Shown here one piece after another: positions 1 through 5,163 of a stretch of DNA of 5,163 nucleotides (its first letter is position 1; every line of letters starts with the position of its first letter). The notes beneath the pieces were generated by a model that worked only from the letters and a program-made list of their open reading frames with translations, ran no database searches and was not told the DNA's origin. The translations under genes were made by a program, and so were the position numbers. Source of the DNA: SKKL01 sp046543225 (GTDB taxonomy: Bacteria; Actinomycetota; Acidimicrobiia; Acidimicrobiales; SKKL01); the NCBI GenBank assembly GCA_046543225.1, contig JBKGZW010000187.1, positions 1-5,163 of the forward strand. The letters run 5' to 3'.

Positions 1-38
1 GGTCGCGACTAGCGTGACCCTCCGGTCTGATCGCCATC

Positions 39-44
39 GGAAGG
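39..44 (+). promoter_or_regulatory. Possible Shine-Dalgarno for yajC (GGAAGG)
   Basis: A purine-rich GGAAGG lies just upstream of yajC. It is 3 nt from the TTG at 48 and 12 nt from the in-frame GTG at 57, so neither start has ideal spacing. The site therefore supports translation beginning here but does not decide which of the two codons is used. Confidence 0.4.
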
Positions 45-47
45 CTG

Positions 48-380
48 TTGTTCGCTGTGGACCTGCTCATCTTTCTCGCTGTCATGGTGCTGTTCGTCTG
101 GGGGTTCATGATCCTGCCCCAGCAGCGGCGTGTGAAGCGCCACAACGAGCTGGTCGCCTCGATCCAGCCCGGTGACGAGCTGCTGACCACGGCGGGGATC
201 TACGGCACCGTCACCGACGTCTTCGACGACGACATCTTCCTCGAGGTCTCGCCCGGCGTCGAGATCCGCATCGCCAGTGCGGCGGTGGCCTCCAAGATCG
301 ACTTCGAGGACGACGGCGACGACGACGGCGCCGCGAGCGACGACACGAGCGAAGGCGACGACGCCGTCGAGGACAGCTGA
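48..380 (+). CDS. yajC: Preprotein translocase accessory subunit YajC
   Basis: Small single-pass membrane protein of 110 residues that associates with SecD and SecF and supports Sec-dependent export. Residues 5-23 form one hydrophobic membrane segment. It is followed by the family hallmark ILPQQRR (22-28) and the conserved soluble part with PGDELLTTAGIYGTV (41-55). From 85 to 110 the protein becomes very acidic, with 14 of 26 residues Asp or Glu; this tail should lie in the cytoplasm. The length is normal for the family. The start is uncertain: TTG at 48 gives the stated protein, while GTG at 57 would remove three residues and keep the whole membrane segment. An in-frame TGA at 15-17 rules out a start further upstream than that. 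The stop overlaps the secD start by one base (TGATG), which points to co-translation in one operon. The identity is clear from the motif and the neighbours. Confidence 0.93.
   Translation: MFAVDLLIFLAVMVLFVWGFMILPQQRRVKRHNELVASIQPGDELLTTAGIYGTVTDVFDDDIFLEVSPGVEIRIASAAVASKIDFEDDGDDDGAASDDTSEGDDAVEDS
369..373 (+). promoter_or_regulatory. Shine-Dalgarno for secD (GAGGA)
   Basis: GAGGA lies inside the last codons of yajC, 6 nt before the secD ATG at 380. This spacing is close to ideal and supports the ATG that overlaps the yajC stop as the real secD start. Confidence 0.6.
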
Positions 381-1792
381 TGCGCCGACAGGAGCTGGTG
401 CCACTGCTGGCGATCGTCATCGTGACCGCGGCGGCGCTGATCTACACCCTCGCGGCCGGGAACCAGCCCCTGCTCGGCCTCGACCTGCAGGGCGGGGTGT
501 CGGTGGTGCTCCAGCCCACCGATCCGGCCTCCGACGAGGATCTCGACCAGTCGATCACCATCATGCGGCGCCGGGTCGATGCCCTCGGCGTGGCCGAGCC
601 CGAGGTGGCCCGTCAGGGTGACACCGTCATCGTCCAGCTTCCCGGCGTCGACGAGCCCCAGCGGGCCCTCGACCTCATCGGCCAGACCGCCGAGCTGCGG
701 TTCCGCCCGGTGCTCGAGGAGGTCGGACCCGACGTCGAGCTGACCGAACCCGAAGACGACATCGCCGAGGAGGAGGTCGTGCTGGCGGGCGACGACTCGG
801 TCGGCGTCGAGCGCCACTACCGGATGGGGCCGACCGCACTCACCGGAAGTGGCATCTCCGGCGCCGAAGCGCTCTACAACCAGCAGGCGCTCGAGTGGTT
901 GGTCCAGGTCGACCTCCAGAGCGGCGAGGAGGGGATCGAACCGTTCAACGAGCTGGCCGGCGCCTGCTTCGAGCGCCAGCCCGAGTGCCCCACCGGCCAG
1001 CTCGGCATCGTGCTCGACGGCGCCGTCATCTCCGCTCCGGTGTTCCAGGAACCCCAGTTCGACGATGCGGTCACCATCACCGGCAACTTCGACCAGGAGG
1101 GCGCCCAGGACCTCGCCCTCGTGCTGCGCTTCGGTGCGCTGCCGGTCGAGCTCGAGACCCAACAGACCCAGACCGTGTCGGCCACCATCGGTCGCGACGC
1201 CCTCGACGCGGGCGTCGTCGCCGGCCTCGTCGGCGTGGTGCTGGTGGCCATCTACATGATCGCCTACTACCGGTTGCTCGGCATCGTGGCCATGCTGTCG
1301 CTCGGTGTGTCGTTCACCTTGTTGTGGTCGATCATCAGCTGGCTCGGAGAAGCCCAGGGATTGGCCCTCACCCTGGCCGGGGTGACCGGCCTCATCGTCG
1401 CGGTCGGCGTGTCGGTCGACTCGAACGTCGTCTACTTCGAGAACGTGAAGGAGGACGTGCGCGAGGGGCGGCCGGTGCGATCCTCGGTCGAGCGTTCGTT
1501 CAAGACCGCGTTCTCCACCATCGTCAAGGCCGACGTGACCACCCTGATCGGAGCGGGGTTGCTCTACTGGCTCACCATCGGTCCGGTTCGTGGCTTCGCG
1601 CTCTACCTCGGGTTGGCCACCATCCTCGACCTCATCGTCTCCTACTACCTGATGCGACCCCTGGTCATCGGTCTCGGTCGGGCACACCGCCTCCGGGGCA
1701 GACCGGGTTGGTTGGGGATCCCGGCCACCGAGCCGGTGGCCGGCGCTGCCCCTTCGGTGCGTGAACCGGCGACGGCGGGAGGTGGCCGATGA
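380..1792 (+). CDS. secD: Protein translocase subunit SecD
   Basis: SecD, 470 residues, is an RND-superfamily membrane protein. With SecF it uses the proton gradient to complete export of preproteins after SecA/SecYEG translocation. TM1 spans about 8-26, followed by the LGLDLQGG motif (32-39) and a large extracytoplasmic P1 domain to about residue 265, which includes MRRRVDALGV (62-71). The junction motifs LRFGALPVELE (249-259) and TIGRDALDAG (269-278) lead into five further membrane segments at about 278-296, 300-320, 328-350, 385-402 and 406-430. TM4 carries VDSNVVYFE (346-354). By family comparison Asp347 should be the conserved acidic residue needed for proton coupling. The C-terminal tail (about 435-470) is Gly/Ala/Pro/Arg rich and probably disordered. 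Cys196 and Cys203 sit in P1 and could form a disulfide. The ATG overlaps the yajC stop and the end overlaps secF by 4 nt, so the three genes are translationally coupled. No frameshift or missing motif is seen. Confidence 0.97.
   Translation: MRRQELVPLLAIVIVTAAALIYTLAAGNQPLLGLDLQGGVSVVLQPTDPASDEDLDQSITIMRRRVDALGVAEPEVARQGDTVIVQLPGVDEPQRALDLIGQTAELRFRPVLEEVGPDVELTEPEDDIAEEEVVLAGDDSVGVERHYRMGPTALTGSGISGAEALYNQQALEWLVQVDLQSGEEGIEPFNELAGACFERQPECPTGQLGIVLDGAVISAPVFQEPQFDDAVTITGNFDQEGAQDLALVLRFGALPVELETQQTQTVSATIGRDALDAGVVAGLVGVVLVAIYMIAYYRLLGIVAMLSLGVSFTLLWSIISWLGEAQGLALTLAGVTGLIVAVGVSVDSNVVYFENVKEDVREGRPVRSSVERSFKTAFSTIVKADVTTLIGAGLLYWLTIGPVRGFALYLGLATILDLIVSYYLMRPLVIGLGRAHRLRGRPGWLGIPATEPVAGAAPSVREPATAGGGR
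1777..1783 (+). promoter_or_regulatory. Shine-Dalgarno for secF (GGGAGGT)
   Basis: GGGAGGT is a near-consensus ribosome binding site inside the secD tail, 5 nt before the secF ATG at 1789. It is the strongest such site in the window and fixes the secF start at the ATGA overlap with secD. Confidence 0.7.
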
Positions 1793-2943
1793 GCATCGCC
1801 CGACGGCTCTACAGCGGCAACCCCGGCTTCGACCTCCGCCGGACGTGGGGCAAGGCCCTGATCATCTCGGTGGTGGTGGTGGCGATCTGCGTCGCCTCGT
1901 TGGCGATCCGTGGCCTCGAGCTGGGCATCGACTTCGAAGGTGGCGGCGTGTGGGAGGTTCCCTCTGCCGACCTGTCGGTCGAGGGCACCCGCGACGCGCT
2001 CCGCCCCATCGATCACCACGACGCCCGCATCCAGGAGCTCACCTCCGCCGCCGGTGCCCGCACCATCCGGGTGCAGGCCGGCGTCGACGCGGTCGACGAC
2101 AGCGACGAGATCGTTGGCGCTCTGGCGGAGGCCGCCGGCACCAGCCCGGACCAGGTGTCGATCAACACGGTGGGCCCCACCTGGGGCGACGAGATCACCG
2201 GAGCGGCCGAGCGGGCGCTGATCTACTTCTTCATCGCCATCGCGGTGTATCTCTCGATCCGGCTCGAGTGGCGGATGGCGGCAGGTGCGCTGGTCGCCGT
2301 GGTCCACGACATCGCGGTCACCGTCGGTGTGTACTCGCTGTTCCAGTTCACCGTCACCCCGGCGACGGTCATCGCCTTCCTCACCATCCTCGGCTACTCC
2401 CTCTATGACACCGTGGTCGTCTTCGACAAGGTCAAGGAGTCGACCCACCTGGTCGGCACCAGCACCAAGATGACCTACACCGACATGACGAACTACGCCA
2501 CCAACGAGGTGTTCATGCGGTCGGTGAACACCACGATCACCTCGTTGCTGCCCATCGTCTCGATCCTCCTGGTCGGCTCGCTGCTGCTCGGTGCGACCAC
2601 CCTGCAGGAGTTCGGCATCGCATTGGCCATCGGCCTGGCGGTCGGGGCCTACTCGTCGCTGTTCGTCGCCATCCCCGCTCTCACCTGGCTCAAGGAGCGC
2701 GAGCCCCAGTTCGCCGAGATCAGCCGCAAGCTGGGCGGCAACCGCTCGACGCCGGTGGAGGCGACCGAGGTGGCGGGCATGGCCAGCGCCGGCCGCAAGG
2801 CGGCCCGTGACGACGCCAAGGCGTCCCGACAATCTCGAACGTCCTCGGCGCCGGACAGGTCCGGACCCGCAGCCCCCACGCCCCGTGTCACCCCCGCCCT
2901 CACCCACCCCCCGAGGCCCCGCAAGAAGGGCAAGCGACGCTGA
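1789..2943 (+). CDS. secF: Protein translocase subunit SecF
   Basis: SecF, 384 residues, is the RND-type partner of SecD in the proton-driven export-assisting complex. TM1 is at about 22-41, followed by the GIDFEGG motif (46-52) and a short extracytoplasmic domain to about 138, ending with VGPTWGDEI (128-136). Five more membrane segments follow at about 140-158, 163-185, 191-212, 248-268 and 273-298. Conserved elements are VHDIAVTVGVYSL (172-184), LGYSLYDTVVVFDKVKE (201-217, with Asp207) and MRSVNTT (243-249). Arg244 probably matches the Arg reported as important for proton flow in Thermus SecDF; that is inference from motif position. The Tyr in SLYD, where many bacteria have Asn, is a version I associate with actinobacteria. 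A cytosolic tail of roughly 80 residues follows residue 300, rich in Arg, Lys, Ala and Pro and ending RPRKKGKRR. It is longer than in minimal SecF proteins. The start is set by the ATGA overlap with secD and a strong Shine-Dalgarno sequence. Confidence 0.97.
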   Translation: MSIARRLYSGNPGFDLRRTWGKALIISVVVVAICVASLAIRGLELGIDFEGGGVWEVPSADLSVEGTRDALRPIDHHDARIQELTSAAGARTIRVQAGVDAVDDSDEIVGALAEAAGTSPDQVSINTVGPTWGDEITGAAERALIYFFIAIAVYLSIRLEWRMAAGALVAVVHDIAVTVGVYSLFQFTVTPATVIAFLTILGYSLYDTVVVFDKVKESTHLVGTSTKMTYTDMTNYATNEVFMRSVNTTITSLLPIVSILLVGSLLLGATTLQEFGIALAIGLAVGAYSSLFVAIPALTWLKEREPQFAEISRKLGGNRSTPVEATEVAGMASAGRKAARDDAKASRQSRTSSAPDRSGPAAPTPRVTPALTHPPRPRKKGKRR

Positions 2944-2945
2944 GG

Positions 2946-2977
2946 CCGGGGTCGTCACCGTGGGTGCAGGTCCCCGG
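2946..2977 (+). repeat. Inverted repeat downstream of secF
   Basis: CCGGGG (2946-2951) and CCCCGG (2972-2977) are perfect complements separated by 20 nt. CACC (2956-2959) and GGTG (2963-2966) could form a small hairpin inside the loop. The structure begins 2 nt after the secF stop and ends directly against the candidate -10 element. It could act as a weak terminator or partial barrier for the sec transcript, but no U-tract follows. Short GC-rich repeats arise easily by chance at this base composition. Confidence 0.3.
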
Positions 2978-2983
2978 TAGCCT
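2954..2983 (+). promoter_or_regulatory. Candidate rel promoter with TANNNT -10 element
   Basis: TAGCCT at 2978-2983 fits the actinobacterial housekeeping -10 pattern TANNNT. A weak -35 match, GTCACC at 2954-2959 (3 of 6 to TTGACA), lies 18 nt upstream. Counting the last T of the -10 as position -7 puts the start of transcription at 2990, which is the A of an ATG. This is the layout of leaderless actinobacterial promoters. It would let rel be transcribed independently of the sec genes. It rests on sequence pattern alone. Confidence 0.45.
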
Positions 2984-2989
2984 GAAGGT

Positions 2990-3013
2990 ATGACGACCAC
3001 CAGCAGGGACTGA
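2990..3013 (+). CDS. Possible leaderless leader peptide (uORF) upstream of rel
   Basis: ATG at 2990 opens a seven-codon ORF encoding MTTTSRD and ending in TGA at 3011-3013. It begins at the predicted transcription start of the TAGCCT promoter, so it could be translated from a leaderless mRNA. The stop lies 9 nt before the rel ATG, close enough for reinitiation by the terminating ribosome. The ORF is in the same frame as rel, so the TGA alone separates the two. It could be a real leader peptide, the remnant or erroneous reading of a longer rel N-terminus, or chance. Codons two to four are all Thr. No known leader peptide is recognised. Confidence 0.3.
   Translation: MTTTSRD
3005..3009 (+). 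promoter_or_regulatory. Weak, distant Shine-Dalgarno for rel (AGGGA)
   Basis: AGGGA is the best purine-rich match before the rel ATG at 3023, but at 13 nt it is farther than usual. It overlaps the end of the seven-codon ORF. A poor site here is compatible with rel being translated partly by reinitiation after that ORF. Confidence 0.3.
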
Positions 3014-3022
3014 GCAGCGGTC

Positions 3023-5163
3023 ATGGCCACCGTCGACCGCGTCCTTCCCTGGCGGCGCGAGCTGGCGCCGCCGTCGGTCGAGGTCGCGCCGCTCGTGGCG
3101 CGCTTCAAGGGGCGCGACTCTCGCGCCCAGGCGGCGATGATCACCCGGGCCTACGAGATCGGCCGCGACGCCCACCAGGGCCAGACGCGGGTGTCCGGCG
3201 AGCCCTACATGACCCACCCGCTGGCGGTGGCCAAGATCGTGGCCGATCTCGGCCTCGACGCGGTCACCATCGCCGCCGCGCTCCTGCACGACGCGGTCGA
3301 GGACACCGGCATCGAGGTCGCCGACCTCGAACGCGAGCTCGGCCCCGAGGTCGCCGCCATCGTCGACGGGGTCACCAAGCTCGACCGGCTCAAGTTCGAC
3401 TCGAAGGAGGCCCAGCAGGCCGCCACCATGCGCAAGATGCTGGTGGCGATGGCCAAGGACCTGCGGGTCCTGATCATCAAGCTCTCCGACCGGCTGCACA
3501 ACATGCGCACCATCGCCGCCATGCCGTCGTGGAAGCAGGCCCGAACCGCCCAGGAGACCCTCGACATCTACGCGCCGCTGGCCCACCGCCTGGGCATGCA
3601 GGAGCTCAAGATGCAGCTCGAGGACCTCTCCTTCTCGGCCATGCACCCCAAGCGCTACGCCGAGATCGACCAGATGGTCTCCACCCGCGCGCCCGAGCGC
3701 GAGCTCTACCTCACCCAGGTGCTCGAACAGGTGCGGGCCCGGCTGGCCGAGACCAACGTCGAGGCCGAGGTCACCGGTCGCCCGAAGCACTACTGGAGCA
3801 TCTACGAGAAGATGGTCGTCAAGGGCCGCGAGTTCGACGACATCTTCGACCTGGTGGGCATCCGGGTCACCGTCGACACCGTCAAGGACTGCTACGCCGC
3901 GCTCGGGTCCATCCACGCCACCTGGAAGCCGGTGCAGGGACGGTTCAAGGACTACATCGCCATGCCCAAGTTCAACCTCTACCAGTCCCTGCACACCACC
4001 GTCATCGGTCCCCAGGGCAAGCCGCTCGAGGTCCAGATCCGCACCTCGGAGATGCACAGCAGGGCCGAGTTCGGGGTGGCGTCGCACTGGAGCTACAAGG
4101 ACGCGGCATCGAGCGAGGACGTGGCCTGGCTCAACCGCATCATCGAGTGGCAGCAGGAGACCTCCGACCCCTCCGCGTTCATGGCGAACCTCAAGATCGA
4201 CCTCGAACAGGACGAGGTCTTCGTGTTCACGCCCAAGGGTCGGGTCATCACCATGCCGGTGGGGGCCACCCCGATCGACTTCGCCTACACGATCCACACC
4301 GAGGTGGGCCACGCCTGCATCGGCGCCCGGGTCAACGGTCGCCTGGTGCCGCTCGACTCCAAGCTCAACTCGGGCGACACCGTCGAGATCTTCACCTCCA
4401 AGGTCGAAGGGGCCGGGCCGTCACGCGACTGGCTCAAGATCGCGGTCACGCCGCGTGCCACCAACAAGATCCGTCAGTGGTTCTCCCGCGAGCGGCGCGA
4501 GGACGCCATCGAGACCGGTCGTGACGAGCTCGAACGAGCCCTGCGGCGCGAAGGGCTCCCGGTCCAGAAGCTCACCAACTCGCCGCTGCTGAAGGAGGTC
4601 GCCGAGTCGCTCAACTACGCCGACGTCGACGCGCTGCACGCGGCGATCGGCGAGCACCACGTGTCGGCCAAGTCCGTGGCCGGGCGGGTGGCCAAGGCGC
4701 TCCGGGGCGGAGAGCCCGAGATCGAGGAGCAGCTGCCTCGCACGGCGCGCACCGCCAAGAACCGACCGGGTGCCTCGTCGTCGGGTGTCCACGTCGAAGG
4801 GCTCGACGACGTCATGGTGCGGCTGTCGCGTTGCTGCACGCCGGTCCCCGGCGACGAGATCATGGGGTTCGTGACCCGCGGCCGGGGTGTGTCGGTGCAC
4901 CGCGCCGACTGCGCCAACGCGGTGTCGCTCATGTCCGGTCAGGCCGATCGGCTCATCGACGTCGAGTGGGACTCCGCCCCGTCGGGGTTCTTCGTCGCGT
5001 CGATGGAGGTCAAGGCGCTCGACCGCGCGCGTCTGTTGCGCGACGTCTCGGCGGTGCTGGCCGACCACCACGTCAACATCATCTCGTGCACGACCACCAC
5101 CGGGAACGACCGTGTCTCCAAGCTGCGGTTCGACTTCGAGCTCGGCGACCCGTCACACCTCGA
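3023..5163 (+). CDS. rel: Bifunctional (p)ppGpp synthetase/hydrolase, Rel (RelA/SpoT family), 3' end missing
   Basis: Makes (p)ppGpp from ATP and GDP/GTP when uncharged tRNA stalls ribosomes, and also hydrolyses it; the central enzyme of the stringent response. There are 713 complete codons, then the gene runs off the window. The N-terminal HD hydrolase has His65, His89-Asp90, Glu93-Asp94 and Asp156 (in KLSDRLHNM), matching the Mn2+ and catalytic residues of Streptococcus Rel with a constant offset of 12. The synthetase has Asp276 (in FDLVGIRV), the RFKD motif at 307-310, YQSLHTT at 320-326 and Glu336 (in LEVQIRT). RFKD is the RXKD type of bifunctional enzymes, unlike the EXDD of gammaproteobacterial RelA. 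Next come TGS (398-460), a helical region, a zinc-finger domain with Cys604, Cys605, His626 and Cys630, and an ACT domain from about 656, of which only the last part is missing. ATG 3023 is the first start after an in-frame TGA at 3011. Both activities should be intact. Confidence 0.96.
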   Translation, partial: MATVDRVLPWRRELAPPSVEVAPLVARFKGRDSRAQAAMITRAYEIGRDAHQGQTRVSGEPYMTHPLAVAKIVADLGLDAVTIAAALLHDAVEDTGIEVADLERELGPEVAAIVDGVTKLDRLKFDSKEAQQAATMRKMLVAMAKDLRVLIIKLSDRLHNMRTIAAMPSWKQARTAQETLDIYAPLAHRLGMQELKMQLEDLSFSAMHPKRYAEIDQMVSTRAPERELYLTQVLEQVRARLAETNVEAEVTGRPKHYWSIYEKMVVKGREFDDIFDLVGIRVTVDTVKDCYAALGSIHATWKPVQGRFKDYIAMPKFNLYQSLHTTVIGPQGKPLEVQIRTSEMHSRAEFGVASHWSYKDAASSEDVAWLNRIIEWQQETSDPSAFMANLKIDLEQDEVFVFTPKGRVITMPVGATPIDFAYTIHTEVGHACIGARVNGRLVPLDSKLNSGDTVEIFTSKVEGAGPSRDWLKIAVTPRATNKIRQWFSRERREDAIETGRDELERALRREGLPVQKLTNSPLLKEVAESLNYADVDALHAAIGEHHVSAKSVAGRVAKALRGGEPEIEEQLPRTARTAKNRPGASSSGVHVEGLDDVMVRLSRCCTPVPGDEIMGFVTRGRGVSVHRADCANAVSLMSGQADRLIDVEWDSAPSGFFVASMEVKALDRARLLRDVSAVLADHHVNIISCTTTTGNDRVSKLRFDFELGDPSHL

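Noticed and set aside
1..17. Possible 3' end of an upstream gene, with stops at TAG 10-12 and TGA 15-17
   Set aside because: At most five codons would be visible in either frame, too few to identify a gene. RuvB often precedes yajC in actinobacteria but nothing here shows it.
301..360. Repetitive GAC/GGC-rich stretch that looks like a simple repeat
   Set aside because: It is explained by the Asp-rich tail of YajC being coded almost only with GAC, and is not a separate repeat element.
200..1687. Long minus-strand open frame of 495 codons opposite yajC and secD
   Set aside because: It lies antisense to clearly conserved secD. Its translation is low-complexity, rich in Asp, Gly, His, Arg and Val, as expected from reading GC-rich codons backwards, and it shows no domain.
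895..1764. Plus-strand open frame of 289 codons in another frame inside secD
   Set aside because: It is Arg/Gly/Pro/His-rich, typical of out-of-frame reading of GC-rich genes, and wholly inside secD.
1645..3144. Long minus-strand open frame of 499 codons opposite secF
   Set aside because: It spans the 3' end of secD, all of secF, the intergenic gap and the start of rel in antisense. It has a biased composition and no recognisable motif; a GC-driven shadow.
2900..4312. Long minus-strand open frame of 470 codons opposite rel
   Set aside because: It is antisense to the conserved HD and synthetase domains of rel, with Gly/Asp/Val/His/Leu-rich low-complexity translation and no motif.
3529..4524. 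Plus-strand open frame of 331 codons inside rel
   Set aside because: It is out of frame with the conserved Rel protein and has Arg/Gly/His/Pro-rich composition. The real gene in this stretch is rel, which is open from 3023 to the window edge.

Overview
The window is high-GC DNA, almost entirely coding on the + strand. It carries four genes in the order yajC, secD, secF, rel (a RelA/SpoT homologue). That order, next to secretion accessory genes, is typical of Actinobacteria (Actinomycetota). Several details agree: separate secD and secF genes, an actinobacterial-style SecF TM4 motif (GYSLYDTVVVFDK), a strong G/C third-position bias, and a TANNNT-type -10 element placed as in leaderless actinobacterial promoters. 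An early-branching group such as Acidimicrobiia is my best guess from the general look of the Rel and Sec proteins, but the sequence alone cannot fix the taxon.

Layout. Positions 1-47 are a short leader holding no recognisable gene. yajC (48-380), secD (380-1792) and secF (1789-2943) form a tightly coupled cluster: yajC and secD overlap by 1 nt (TGATG), and secD and secF by 4 nt (ATGA). Good Shine-Dalgarno sequences precede the secD and secF starts. The three products form the SecDF-YajC accessory complex, which uses the proton motive force to help pull proteins out of the SecYEG/SecA channel on the outer face of the membrane. The 79-nt gap at 2944-3022 is the only real intergenic region. It holds an inverted repeat, a candidate promoter, and a seven-codon ORF that starts exactly where transcription would be predicted to begin. 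That mini-ORF is in frame with rel and separated from it by a TGA stop. From 3023 the window is filled by rel, a long-type bifunctional (p)ppGpp synthetase/hydrolase with intact HD, synthetase, TGS, zinc-finger and partial ACT domains. It runs off the right edge.

The coding content is conserved housekeeping and I see no mobile element, CRISPR array, RNA gene or defence system. The part most worth a second look is the secF-rel gap, where the promoter and mini-ORF could set how rel is expressed. Smaller oddities are the oppositely charged cytosolic tails of YajC and SecF, a cysteine pair in the SecD extracytoplasmic domain, and the lack of the apt gene found between secF and relA in several actinobacteria.
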